Shown one piece after another: positions 52,474 to 60,976 of a stretch of 64,000 nt of DNA. The stretch comes from Paenibacillus faecis (lineage in GTDB: Bacteria; Bacillota; Bacilli; Paenibacillales; Paenibacillaceae), in assembly GCF_008084145.1 (NCBI RefSeq), contig NZ_VSDO01000003.1:434001-498000 (forward strand), in the 5' to 3' direction. The notes under the pieces are model-generated. The model searched no databases and was not told where the DNA came from. It saw only the letters and a list, made by a program, of their open reading frames with translations. The position numbers and the translations under genes were made by a program. Position 1 is the stretch's first letter, and the number at the start of each line of letters is the position of its first letter.

Positions 52474-52902
52474 GTGGACAAAACTGAGCTTTTTCAACAA
52501 TTCGTAGCCTTTACCACTGCCGTACATGAAGTCAAACACGACATCACCAAGGGCTTGAAACCGGAGGGAATCACCCCGGTCCAATACGACATTCTGGAGT
52601 ATATCGCGGTTAGCCAGCCGGTAACCCTGAGTCAGATCAGCGGTTGTCATCATATCTCGATGCCTAACGCTAGCCGCGAAATCCGCAAGCTCCGGGAAAA
52701 ACAGCTGTGCGAGAAAGTGTCCGCCAAAGGGGACCGGCGCGTACAGCTGATTCGTCTGACCGAAGCGGGGCAGCGCCTCATGGACGGGGTGTTCGGACAG
52801 ATCGAAACCCGGTTTCATCAGCGGGTCGGCCATCTGTCGGAATCCGAAATCAAGGACATCGGCAACGCGCTCCATCTGCTTCACACGAAGGTGTTCTCCT
52901 GA
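52474..52902 (+). CDS. MarR-family transcriptional regulator
   Basis: A 142-residue winged-helix repressor. VTLSQISGCHHISMPNASREIRKLREKQLCEKVSAKGDRRVQLIRLTEAG covers the recognition helix and wing. Three Cys (in SGCHH, QLCEK and none elsewhere in the core) might sense electrophiles, but this is a guess. The GTG start follows GAGGTGG. Probably represses itself and the divergent quinone reductase gene. Confidence 0.9.
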   Translation: MDKTELFQQFVAFTTAVHEVKHDITKGLKPEGITPVQYDILEYIAVSQPVTLSQISGCHHISMPNASREIRKLREKQLCEKVSAKGDRRVQLIRLTEAGQRLMDGVFGQIETRFHQRVGHLSESEIKDIGNALHLLHTKVFS

Positions 52903-52908
52903 ACATAC

Positions 52909-52956
52909 AAAAGCCTGGCTTCCCTTTTTACGCAAGGTGATGCCAGGCTTTTTTTC
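52909..52956. terminator. Bidirectional terminator
   Basis: AAAAGCCTGGC and GCCAGGCTTTTTTT close a ~25-nt loop between convergent genes. Confidence 0.85.
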
Positions 52957-52971
52957 CGCTTGTCTCGATTT

Positions 52972-53331
52972 TTACCGGTTCAGAATGCTGTCTTCCAAGA
53001 CGGCGCTCTTATCTCCGTATTCCTTGATGATATGCTTCTCGCCCCAGGCGCATAAGGAATCCAAAATCCCCTTCAAGCTCCACCCGTATTCCGTCAGTTC
53101 ATACTCGACCCGCGGCGGCACTTCATTGTAGCTGATCCGGTTGACGATCCCGTCCTTCTCCAGCTCTCTCAGTTGTTGGGTCAGCATTTTCTGCGTGATT
53201 CCCGGCATCAGGCGTTTCAAATCGCTCGTTCTTCGTTTTCCATACGTGAGATGGCACAAAATGACGCACTTCCATTTCCCCCCGATAACCTCCAGCGTGG
53301 CTTCCACCGAGATATTGTATTTTTTCGCCAA
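52972..53331 (-). CDS. HxlR-family transcriptional regulator
   Basis: A 119-residue winged-helix protein. EATLEVIGGKWKCVILCHLTYGKRRTSDLKRLMPGITQKMLTQQLRELEKDGIVNR followed by VEYELTEYG is the full HxlR pattern. Cys residues at ~22 and ~26 are noteworthy, because family members such as YodB and HypR sense quinones or disulfide stress by thiols, although the usual N-terminal Cys6 is absent. The TTG start follows GGAGGAAGG. It is divergent from an MFS efflux-type gene. Confidence 0.92.
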   Translation of the reverse strand: MAKKYNISVEATLEVIGGKWKCVILCHLTYGKRRTSDLKRLMPGITQKMLTQQLRELEKDGIVNRISYNEVPPRVEYELTEYGWSLKGILDSLCAWGEKHIIKEYGDKSAVLEDSILNR

Positions 53332-53361
53332 AGCGCCTTCCTCCCTTTTTTATGCATTAGG

Positions 53362-53400
53362 CACTTTTTAGTACCTATATCACTTTAAAGTACGTACTGT
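53362..53400. promoter_or_regulatory. HxlR-type operator repeats
   Basis: CACTTTTTAGTAC (53362-53374) and CACTTTAAAGTAC (53381-53393) are direct repeats 19 bp apart; the second contains the perfect palindrome ACTTTAAAGT and runs into AGTACGTACT. They lie in the short gap between the two divergent genes. Confidence 0.75.
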
Positions 53401-53475
53401 TCATGACCGCCTCGATAAATGATAATAGCATATGCCGGCCGGCGGCGACAAATCGCAAGAGGAGTGGAAGAACCT

Positions 53476-54723
53476 GTGACTATAGAAAAAAAACGAAGTA
53501 TGCTGGCGCTTCTGGCCCTCGCCGTCAGCGCCTTTGCAATCGGGACAACCGAGTTTATCAGCGTGGGACTGCTTCCCTTAATCGCTGGAGACTTTGATAT
53601 ATCCGTCACTACGGCGGGACTCACCGTCACTCTGTATGCCCTGGGGGTCACGTTCGGCGCTCCGGTGCTGACCTCGTTAACCTCCGGGGTTTCCAAAAAA
53701 ACGCTGCTGCTCGGCGTGATGATCATCTTCATCATCGGCAACAGCCTGGCCGCCATGGCGGGCAGCATCGGTGTCCTGCTTGCCGCCCGCGTCATCTCGG
53801 CCCTCGCGCATGGCGTGTTTATGTCGATCGGATCGACGATCGCCGCGGACCTCGTACCCGAGAACCGGCGGGCCAGCGCGATCTCCATTATGTTCTCGGG
53901 TCTGACCGTGGCCACGGTCACGGGCGTGCCGCTGGGCACGATGGTGGGTCAGCAGTGGGGCTGGCGGACGGCCTTCATCGCCATTGCTCTCATCGGCGTG
54001 GTCGCTTTCCTCTCAAACCTGGTTCTCGTGTCCGGCGGGAATTTACGCAAAGGCGCAAAAATCCGGTTCAGCGATCAGCTCAAACTGGTCGGCAACGGGC
54101 GCCTGCTGCTGGCTTTCGCCATCACCGCGCTGGGATACGGCGGCACCTTCGTCGTCTTTACCTATTTATCCCCGCTGCTTCATGAAATCACCGGATTTCC
54201 CGAGAAAACGGCCGCGGTGATTCTGCTGATGTACGGCATCGCCATCGCGATCGGCAATCTCCTTGGGGGGAAAGCGGCCAACCGCAGACCGGTCAGCGCC
54301 TTGTTCTACATGTTCGGCGTTCAGTCCCTCGTGCTGTTCGCCCTGGCCTTCACGGCGCCGCTGAAAATCGCGGGGCTGATCACCATTTTCCTGATGGGCC
54401 TGTTTGCCTTCATGAACGTGTCGGGACTGCAAATCTATGTCGTCATGCTGGCGGAACGTTTCGCGCCCCAGGCCAAAGACATCGCCTCCGCCGTCAATAT
54501 CGCCGCCTTTAACGCCGGGATTGCCCTAGGAGCCTACCTTGGCGGCATCGTCACCGACCGGCTCGGCCTTCTCCATACCACCTGGGTGGGAGCGCTGATG
54601 GTTCTGGCCGCGGTAATCCTTACCGGCCGGGCCCGGGTGCTCGAGCGAAGGGACGCCGGCCGCGTAAACGAAAGCGCCCCGTCGCCGGAGGGCGGCTTGC
54701 ATCGGGCCGCGCAAAACGGGTAA
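53476..54723 (+). CDS. MFS drug-efflux type transporter (DHA1, AraJ/YdhP-like)
   Basis: A 415-residue carrier with 12 hydrophobic segments. FAIGTTEFISVGLLPLIAGDFDISVTTAGLTVTLYALG is the helix-1/2 region typical of the YdhP/AraJ group, and RRASAISIMFSGLTVATVTGVPLG fits the antiporter motif C region of helix 5. Likely a proton-coupled exporter of drugs or arabinose-like sugars. The GTG start at 53476 is tentative (AGAGGAG is 11 nt upstream). Controlled by the divergent HxlR protein, by inference. Confidence 0.87.
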   Translation: MTIEKKRSMLALLALAVSAFAIGTTEFISVGLLPLIAGDFDISVTTAGLTVTLYALGVTFGAPVLTSLTSGVSKKTLLLGVMIIFIIGNSLAAMAGSIGVLLAARVISALAHGVFMSIGSTIAADLVPENRRASAISIMFSGLTVATVTGVPLGTMVGQQWGWRTAFIAIALIGVVAFLSNLVLVSGGNLRKGAKIRFSDQLKLVGNGRLLLAFAITALGYGGTFVVFTYLSPLLHEITGFPEKTAAVILLMYGIAIAIGNLLGGKAANRRPVSALFYMFGVQSLVLFALAFTAPLKIAGLITIFLMGLFAFMNVSGLQIYVVMLAERFAPQAKDIASAVNIAAFNAGIALGAYLGGIVTDRLGLLHTTWVGALMVLAAVILTGRARVLERRDAGRVNESAPSPEGGLHRAAQNG

Positions 54724-54784
54724 GCTATTTTATGGAATGCCATACCAACTAAAAAGAACATCATTCTAGGAGATGACTGAACCT

Positions 54785-55627
54785 ATGATTAAAAATTTGC
54801 AGGATACCGTAACTTTGCATAACGGCGTAAAAATGCCGGGCTTCGGTCTGGGCGTTTTTAAAGTCGAAGAAGGACAAGAACTCGTCGCGGCGGTGAAAGC
54901 CGCCATCCGCCACGGCTATCGCAGTATCGACACCGCGGCCGTGTACCAGAATGAAGCCGGCGTCGGGACGGCGATCCGCGAAGCGATCGAAGAATCGCTC
55001 GTGAAACGCGAGGAGCTGTTCGTGACCTCCAAGCTGTGGAACGCCGATCAGGGGTACGATTCGGCCTTGGCCGCTTTTGAAGCCAGCATGGACAAACTCG
55101 GCCTCGAGTACCTGGACCTGTACCTGATCCACTGGCCGGTCAAAGGCAAATACAAAGAGTCCTGGCGCGCCCTGGAAACCCTCTGCCGGGAAGGAAGGGT
55201 GAAGGCGATCGGGGTGAGCAACTTCCAAATCCATCATTTGCAGGATGTCATGGAAGGGGCGGAAATCAAGCCGATGGTTAACCAGGTGGAATTCCATCCG
55301 CGGCTGACGCAAAAAGAACTGCTGCAATTCTGCCGGGAGCAGGGCATTCAACTGGAAGCCTGGTCCCCGCTGATGCAAGGGGAACTGTTGAACGATCCCG
55401 TGCTTCAGGAAATCGGGGCCAAGTACGGCAAGACCGTGGCCCAGGTAATTTTGCGCTGGGACCTGCAGCACGGGGTGATCACCATTCCGAAATCGACCAA
55501 AGAAGCGCGGATTATCGAGAACGCCTCGATCTATGATTTCTCGCTGAGCGAAGAAGATATGAACCGGATCGACGCGCTGAATGAAAACCGCCGGGTTGGC
55601 CCGGACCCGGATAACTTCAATTTTTAA
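54785..55627 (+). CDS. Aldo/keto reductase
   Basis: A 280-residue NADPH-dependent reductase of the AKR5 type. The catalytic tetrad is visible: Asp in SIDTAAVYQNE, Tyr in the same motif, Lys in VTSKLWN and His in DLYLIHWPV. The C-terminal ITIPKSTKEARIIENA loop binds the cofactor. Acts on aldehydes such as methylglyoxal in related Bacillus enzymes (YvgN). It lies 61 bp after the MFS gene and may be cotranscribed with it, giving a stress cassette. The start could also be 54773. Confidence 0.93.
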   Translation: MIKNLQDTVTLHNGVKMPGFGLGVFKVEEGQELVAAVKAAIRHGYRSIDTAAVYQNEAGVGTAIREAIEESLVKREELFVTSKLWNADQGYDSALAAFEASMDKLGLEYLDLYLIHWPVKGKYKESWRALETLCREGRVKAIGVSNFQIHHLQDVMEGAEIKPMVNQVEFHPRLTQKELLQFCREQGIQLEAWSPLMQGELLNDPVLQEIGAKYGKTVAQVILRWDLQHGVITIPKSTKEARIIENASIYDFSLSEEDMNRIDALNENRRVGPDPDNFNF

Positions 55628-55668
55628 TGAGTTGAGTCGAATTTAACGGGAATATTCCCCGCTTAATT

Positions 55669-55703
55669 GACCCTGACAGCCTCCTGTCAGGGTCTTTGTT
55701 TTT
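55669..55703 (+). terminator. Terminator of the aldo/keto reductase gene
   Basis: The arms GACCCTGACAG and CTGTCAGGGTC are perfect, followed by TTTGTTTTT. A degenerate small palindrome (TTTAACGGGAATATTCCCCG) precedes it at 55641. Confidence 0.93.
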
Positions 55704-55834
55704 CCCGAAATATCCCCGCCAGAACAGGAATGCAACCTGAAGTTGACAAAGTGCAACGGCGGAATGATAGAATGCCCCGGCCTGTTATGCAATAATTTGG
55801 GTATCACAAACAAATAAAGAAAGGGAAGCTGCCC

Positions 55835-56632
55835 ATGACATTCGGTGAAAAACTATTGAAATTAAGAAAAGAAAAGGGACTCTCCCAAGAAGCATTGGCG
55901 GAGAAATTAAACACGACGAGGCAGGCGGTCAGCAAATGGGAGAACGGTCAAGGTTACCCCGAAACGGAGAAACTGCTCATGATCGGAAACCTCTTTGAAG
56001 TTTCTATGGATTATCTGCTGAAGGAGACGGTTCAGCCCCATCCTAACGAGGAGGAGGCACGAGGGTATTATGTAAATAAGGAAACGGCGGAAGCCTATCT
56101 GATGCATGAACGCAGAACATCCAAATTTGTGGCGTTGGGATTTGGTCTGCTTATTTTCTCCACCGTCCCCTACTTGGTTTTTAAGCAGGAACCGGCTATC
56201 TATACCTTCCTCATCATTGTTATCGCCGTGCTCGGGATCGGCATGCTCGTGACAGCCATATCGATCGATGGAGACAACACGTATAAAGCGCTAAAAAAGG
56301 AGCCTCTGTTATTTGACCCCGGCTATCTTAAAGAGCTGGCCGCGAGATATGAGCAAGCGAAGCGGAGATGCAACCCCGTCATCGTTGTGGGAGTTTGTCT
56401 GATTTTAACGGGGGGATTGGCCTTCCTGCTGGAAAAGAAAGAAATAACCTCCGGAATTCTGGTCCCTTACTATCCGGGGTTTGCGGCTATGATCGCCGTG
56501 GGCATGTACATTTTCGTCCGAACTCTGGCCGTCTTGGAAGCCTATAAGCTCTTGGTAAAGAATGAGGAGCATGTAAATCGCCTGGGTGCCAAACTTTTGA
56601 AGAAGGCGCGGAAAAAAATAGAGGATCTTTAA
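55835..56632 (+). CDS. XRE-family regulator fused to a membrane domain
   Basis: A 265-residue protein. The helix-turn-helix occupies residues ~1-65 (GEKLLKLRKEKGLSQEALAEKLNTTRQAVSKWENGQGYPETEKLLMIGNLF). After a charged linker come four hydrophobic segments (FVALGFGLLIFSTVPYLVF; IYTFLIIVIAVLGIGMLV; PVIVVGVCLILTGGLAFLL; GFAAMIAVGMYIFVRTLAV) and a basic end. Such proteins sit in the membrane with the DNA-binding head inside. The target is unknown; no divergent gene or clear operator is seen. GAAAGGGAAG precedes the ATG. Confidence 0.87.
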   Translation: MTFGEKLLKLRKEKGLSQEALAEKLNTTRQAVSKWENGQGYPETEKLLMIGNLFEVSMDYLLKETVQPHPNEEEARGYYVNKETAEAYLMHERRTSKFVALGFGLLIFSTVPYLVFKQEPAIYTFLIIVIAVLGIGMLVTAISIDGDNTYKALKKEPLLFDPGYLKELAARYEQAKRRCNPVIVVGVCLILTGGLAFLLEKKEITSGILVPYYPGFAAMIAVGMYIFVRTLAVLEAYKLLVKNEEHVNRLGAKLLKKARKKIEDL

Positions 56633-56744
56633 TGTCCCGGCCCTGGTCCGGAGCCGGTTCCCGAAGGAATCGGCTCCGCCACCGGGGACTTTGACGTTCC
56701 CTTGAGGGTGAGGGACCGCGGGGTGAGGGGCCGTGGGCCGCGTG

Positions 56745-57806
56745 TTATTCCTGCGGCTCTCCCGCCGCTTCCCAGCGGGCGATTTCCTCGCGCACCCGCG
56801 GCGCCACCTCGGTCCCGAGCAACTCGATGGACCGCATCACCTGCTCATGCGGCATCGTCCCGAGCGGGCAGTGGAGCATAAACCGGGTGATCCCCACGTT
56901 TTTGCGCAGGTAAATGATCTTCCGCGCGACCGTATCCGGATCGCCCACATAGAGCGCGCCTTCCAGGCTGCGCGCGGCATCGAGGGAAGCCCGGCCGTAA
57001 TGGCCCCAGCCGCGCTCCCGCCCGATGACGTTCATGCTGGCCTGGGTCGAAGGGAAGAACAGATCGGCGGCCTGCTCCGCCTCCTCGCCGACGAACCCGT
57101 GCGAGTGCGAGGCGACCGGCAGCTTCGCCGGGTCGTGGCCGGCCTGGGCCGCCGCTTTCTTGTACAGCTGCACGAGCGGGGCAAACTGGGTCGGCCGGCC
57201 GCCGATGATGGCCAGCACCAGCGGCAGGCCAAGCAGTCCGGCGCGAATGACGGACTCGGTGTTGCCTCCGCTGCCGATCCATACCGGCAGCGGTTCCTGC
57301 ACCGGGCGCGGATACACGCCGAGGTTGCGGATCGCGGGGCGATGTTTCCCTTCCCAGGTGACTTTCTCCGATGCGCGGATCTTCAGGAGCAAGTCCAGCT
57401 TCTCGTCGAATAGCTCGTCATAGTCCTGAAGATCATAGCCAAATAACGGGAAGGATTCGATAAAAGAGCCCCGCCCCGCCATAATCTCCGCCCGCCCGTT
57501 CGAGATGCCGTCCAGGGTCGAGAACTCCTGGAACACCCGCACCGGGTCGGCGGACGACAGCACGGTTACCGCGCTGGTGAGGCGGATCCGCTCGGTCTGC
57601 GCCGCGGCCGCCGCCAGAACGACGGCCGGGGAAGAGGCCGCATAGTCCTTGCGGTGATGCTCGCCGACACCGAAGACGTCGAGCCCCACCCGGTCCGCCA
57701 GGACGATTTCTTCCACGACCTCGCGCAGACGCTGCGCGTGGCTGATCAATTCGCCGGTATGCACATCCGGCGTGGTTTCCACAAAAGTGCTGAGCCCGAT
57801 TTCCAT
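56745..57806 (-). CDS. LLM-class flavin-dependent oxidoreductase
   Basis: A 353-residue luciferase-like monooxygenase. [55 protein letters not shown] and [30 protein letters not shown] follow the family pattern (flavin-binding GEHH and AGRGS). Substrate unknown; related enzymes act on small organic compounds. The start at 57806 follows AGGAGG by 7 nt. Stands alone. Confidence 0.92.
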   Translation of the reverse strand: MEIGLSTFVETTPDVHTGELISHAQRLREVVEEIVLADRVGLDVFGVGEHHRKDYAASSPAVVLAAAAAQTERIRLTSAVTVLSSADPVRVFQEFSTLDGISNGRAEIMAGRGSFIESFPLFGYDLQDYDELFDEKLDLLLKIRASEKVTWEGKHRPAIRNLGVYPRPVQEPLPVWIGSGGNTESVIRAGLLGLPLVLAIIGGRPTQFAPLVQLYKKAAAQAGHDPAKLPVASHSHGFVGEEAEQAADLFFPSTQASMNVIGRERGWGHYGRASLDAARSLEGALYVGDPDTVARKIIYLRKNVGITRFMLHCPLGTMPHEQVMRSIELLGTEVAPRVREEIARWEAAGEPQE

Positions 57807-57924
57807 AGGGATCCTCCTATTTACTTTCATAAATTCATTAACTTAATTTACTGTAGTTCCTATTGTGACGGTTTGCGGCGGATTTTGCAAGTCGTGAATC
57901 GCTCTAACGATATCAGTGCCGACT

Positions 57925-58080
57925 CCAATAAAAACCACCCGTGTGAACGGGATGGTTTGGTCTAAGGCTTATAAGCCTTTATTACCGGCTCGCGTCTAAA
58001 GGCGCTTGCTTTCACGACGTTCAAGCTACTATGCCGCTGCCGCGTTTGACTACCCCGGAAGGGGTGCGATTATTGCTAGT
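57925..58080 (-). other. Hairpin-rich gene-free stretch, possible structured RNA or element relic
   Basis: Read on the minus strand: an outer stem GACTA/TAGTC around CCCCTTCCGGGG, a GCGCC..GGCGC-like region near 58005, the palindrome AAGGCTTATAAGCCTT, then ACCATCCCGTTCACACGGGTGGT followed by TTTTTATT, which is a good terminator. No ORF. The gene that would end here is missing, so it may be a short structured RNA or the right end of a lost transposon. No family was recognised. Confidence 0.4.
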
Positions 58081-58304
58081 CCCCCGTCACACAACCCTGA
58101 TAATATAGAATTCCTGCATATCTGCATGCTTTTTTCCTGTTTGGACTCAAAATTTCTAAATACCTGCAAATCTGCAGGAATTTTCGACGAAACCGGCTCG
58201 TTTCTCTAAAATCGCTGGAAATGCCTGCAGATTTGCATCTTTTTTCGCATTCCCTCGGGAATCGGCCTAAAATACCTGCAGATTTGCATCTTTTGGAGTT
58301 GGAA
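58081..58304 (-). repeat. Interspersed mosaic repeat, copy 4 (long form, inverted)
   Basis: Reads on the minus strand: two direct GATGCAAATCTGCAGG units, linker, inverted CCTGCAGATTTGCAGG, spacer, CATGCAGATATGCAGG, then the tail AGGGTTGTGTGACGGGGG. Same order as copy 1. The remaining gap up to 58520 shows no firm gene. Confidence 0.87.
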
Positions 58305-58361
58305 GCTTGGAAACACACTAGGCGCCTCTTTATAATGTGACATATCACTTCGATTAGCCAT
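58206..58361 (-). CDS. Possible small ORF running into repeat copy 4
   Basis: A 51-codon frame with a fair AAGGTGG site 6 nt before its ATG begins MANRSDMSHYKEAPSVFPS and then enters the mosaic repeat, which supplies the rest. The start of a small gene may have been truncated by the repeat, or the match to a ribosome binding site may be chance. No homologue recognised. Confidence 0.25.
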   Translation of the reverse strand: MANRSDMSHYKEAPSVFPSFQLQKMQICRYFRPIPEGMRKKMQICRHFQRF

Positions 58362-58520
58362 TAAGCCACCTTTTCTTTTCGTTATACATAGCAGCTTGAA
58401 CACTCCTATATAGTGAACACATCAGCTGGTTTTGGCTATAAGCATCACTATACCACCCGCATAACTGGTGTTTTTTTGTTTCGCACGCTTCGCCAGCTCA
58501 ACTGGCTAAAGCCCCAAATC

Positions 58521-58562
58521 AAAAAGACGGTCCCGAGCCTAACCGCCCGAAACCGTCTTTTG
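58521..58562 (-). terminator. Terminator of the envelope gene pair
   Basis: AAAAGACGGTT and AACCGTCTTTTT (minus strand) form the stem, with a C/G-rich loop. Confidence 0.82.
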
Positions 58563-59552
58563 CTAAAATTCAATCCTGCGCTTGCTCGTTTTCAGTTCAA
58601 CCGGAATCCGATTGGCCCGGCCAGGAGGTGACGCCGAAGTTTGGGAGACTGGAGCCTCTTGCAGATCCAGATGACGGATTTGCGGAAGCGGCTCCTTCCC
58701 TGAAGATTTCGGATACTCCAGATGAGGCCGTGGCTTCTGCACCAAGGCCCCCGAACCGGCCGTTCCCGTGTACACACGATCCAGGCCTTTCAACAGCGCT
58801 TGGATGAACTGCTCCGGAGAGTCCTGTTGACTCTCTCCTTCCAGCCGCAGATGGATCACGGTATCGTCAGCCAACTTCAAGGTAACGATAACCCCCTGGC
58901 CGTACTTTCCTTCGCTGATTATACTGAGTCCGGTTATTTCCCGTAACCGGATTTCATATCTTGCCCCGGCCTGCGCCGAAGCCATGATGATGACGATCAG
59001 ACGTTCCGGCGTCAAAGCCAACACCTTGGCTTTCCCGGATACGTTGGACCACTTCTCAAAGTCTTTATATAAAGAAGTAATCACTTCCCCCTGCCGGATG
59101 ATGCCAAGCTCCTCCAGTTCCAACAGGCTGGCCTCGTCAACCTCGATATGCAGCTTGATCCGGCGCTTCACCAACACCTGAAGCACGATGATGCCGCCGA
59201 CCGTCGTTGCCGCCGTATAGCCGTTAAAATAATCCATCAACCAAAAACCGATGAGCAGCAGTAATAAAACACACTGTGCGGCTGTGATGTAGGCTCTTTT
59301 ACTCTGCGCTGACATCCTGTAATACCAGAAGCCTTTCCCCGGCCGGTAGGGGGCAAGCGCACCACGAATCAGCTTATTGGCTTTGACGATGGCAAATACG
59401 CTGGCTACCAAGAGAAGCAAACTCAGAAATCCCATTATCCATTCTTTTTCGGCGATGGCAAAGTACAATCCCAGCACCCACATCGGCAGGCCCAAAAAAA
59501 CAATGATTCTCCTTTTTGATTTCAGGTCTTTAAGTTCATCATGGTTGTCCAT
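58563..59552 (-). CDS. Membrane protein with PH-like cytoplasmic domain, function unknown
   Basis: A 329-residue protein. Four hydrophobic segments lie in the first ~130 residues (IIVFLGLPMWVLGLYFAIA; MGFLSLLLLVASVFAIV; AAQCVLLLLLIGFWLMDY; TVGGIIVLQVLV). A soluble region of ~110 residues follows (EVITSLYKDFEKWSNVSGKAKVLALTPERLIVI ... GVIVTLKLADDTVIHLRL) that resembles bacterial PH/YdbS-like folds, then a Pro-rich tail. ATG 59552 suits the AAGGAG site better than GTG 59558. It lies 19 bp after the next gene and is probably cotranscribed. Confidence 0.75.
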   Translation of the reverse strand: MDNHDELKDLKSKRRIIVFLGLPMWVLGLYFAIAEKEWIMGFLSLLLLVASVFAIVKANKLIRGALAPYRPGKGFWYYRMSAQSKRAYITAAQCVLLLLLIGFWLMDYFNGYTAATTVGGIIVLQVLVKRRIKLHIEVDEASLLELEELGIIRQGEVITSLYKDFEKWSNVSGKAKVLALTPERLIVIIMASAQAGARYEIRLREITGLSIISEGKYGQGVIVTLKLADDTVIHLRLEGESQQDSPEQFIQALLKGLDRVYTGTAGSGALVQKPRPHLEYPKSSGKEPLPQIRHLDLQEAPVSQTSASPPGRANRIPVELKTSKRRIEF

Positions 59553-59571
59553 CTTCACAAACTCCTTCAGT

Positions 59572-60777
59572 CTAAAGCTTGTACCGGGAGAAACCCTTCT
59601 CCGTCACAACATACCCCACCCCGTTGCCGGAATACGTAAACCCTGCATCCTCCGGGAGCCGAATCGTATACTTCGCCTGCAGGGTAACCGGATCAAGCAC
59701 ATAACGGCCGGAACCCGGGAAGTTCAGCTCCACGCTGCCATCCTGAAGCAAGTTCAACGCGATGAAGAAATCGGTTTTGTCCTGGATGGCGGCCGATTTG
59801 ACCAAACCTTTGGCGTTAAAAAGAGATAGTTTCCCGTTCGCATACACGCCGTACCCACTTCCGAGCGAGGCCACCACCGCGTTCCCGGCGATATCCCGCC
59901 CCCACAGGAGCTTACCGGTTGGATCGAACCCAAACAGGCGGTTGCCCGTTTTCGGCAAATTCGCGCGGACCAGAACCGTGCCGTCGGCAAGCACCTCGTT
60001 ATAGTCAACCTCGGCATAAGATTGTGCCGGCAGTTGGTGCGCAAACACCCGTTTCAGCGAAGCATCCAGGGCCTCGATCCGCGAGCCCTTGCCGCCGCCG
60101 TAGTTCGTCTGGATCAGAACCCGGCTGCCTTTGACGGTAACGGTCCCTTTATAGGCTAGGCTTTTAAGCCGTGCACCGTTTTTGCCGATCAGCGTCAGCG
60201 AGCCCCCCGTGTAATTGCCGAGCGCGTCCATTTTTCCTCTGGAGACAAACACCAAATTTCCGGTGGCAAGCCTAAACAGATAGCCATCCTTGCTGGAAAA
60301 ATTCAGGGTCCACTTTCTTTTTCCGTCCGGTCCCACGGCGTAAACTTGGGTTCCTGTGGGTGAAAGATTATCGGTAAACGTCACATATACCGTCCCGTCC
60401 GGGGAAACGAGATACGGCTGCGCTTCGCGAACCAGCGAGGTTCCGGGATCGGCAAAGTTGGTCGACCACTTCAATTTCCCGGTCTCGGTATCAAAGGCCT
60501 TCAGCGTATCTACGACCCAAATCTTCGTCTGCGTGGGACGCTCCTCTTTAGTATGCAAATATACCGTGTTCAACTTCGGAATCTCGAACGGTCCTTCTTC
60601 CAGGCTGCCCAAGTCTCCCACGACGTCCGGTTGGCTCCACTGCGGATCGGGGAGCTTGTTCACCACCCCGGCGGCATTGGCTTCTGCCCCGACCGGCTCG
60701 GCTATGCCCGCCAATCCGATGCTTCCCGTCAAGAGCATGGCCGCGAGGCAGCCTTTAAGCAGTTTTTTCGTTTTCAT
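59572..60777 (-). CDS. Secreted PQQ-like beta-propeller protein
   Basis: A 401-residue exported protein. A signal peptide (MKTKKLLKGCLAAMLLTGSI, cut after an Ala-rich site) precedes repeated propeller blades with the phrases AFDTETGKLKWSTNF, YAVGPDGKRKWTLNF and FGFDPTGKLLWGRDI, as in PQQ/BamB-like repeats. No catalytic site is apparent; it may be a scaffold or sensor at the wall. The start at 60777 follows GAGGAAGAGGA. First gene of a pair with the PH-like membrane protein. Confidence 0.85.
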   Translation of the reverse strand: MKTKKLLKGCLAAMLLTGSIGLAGIAEPVGAEANAAGVVNKLPDPQWSQPDVVGDLGSLEEGPFEIPKLNTVYLHTKEERPTQTKIWVVDTLKAFDTETGKLKWSTNFADPGTSLVREAQPYLVSPDGTVYVTFTDNLSPTGTQVYAVGPDGKRKWTLNFSSKDGYLFRLATGNLVFVSRGKMDALGNYTGGSLTLIGKNGARLKSLAYKGTVTVKGSRVLIQTNYGGGKGSRIEALDASLKRVFAHQLPAQSYAEVDYNEVLADGTVLVRANLPKTGNRLFGFDPTGKLLWGRDIAGNAVVASLGSGYGVYANGKLSLFNAKGLVKSAAIQDKTDFFIALNLLQDGSVELNFPGSGRYVLDPVTLQAKYTIRLPEDAGFTYSGNGVGYVVTEKGFSRYKL

Positions 60778-60893
60778 GACAATCCTCTTCCTCTCGTCGA
60801 TCATCTGTAATCTATGTACTCTATTACCATACTCTCCGGTCCGCGTCTCAACAAGAGGACAAACGCCCATCCACAGCCCTTGTATTTTTTATG

Positions 60894-60923
60894 TTGACAA
60901 ATTCTTCCTAAACCTGCTATGTT
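60894..60923 (+). promoter_or_regulatory. Promoter of the nucleotidyltransferase gene
   Basis: TTGACA (60894-60899) and TATGTT (60918-60923) with an 18-bp spacer, about 50 bp before the start codon. Confidence 0.75.
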
Positions 60924-60976
60924 GGCGTAATACCCTTCTGCAGAGAGGGGTCATATTTAAAGGAGTGTTATGACTT

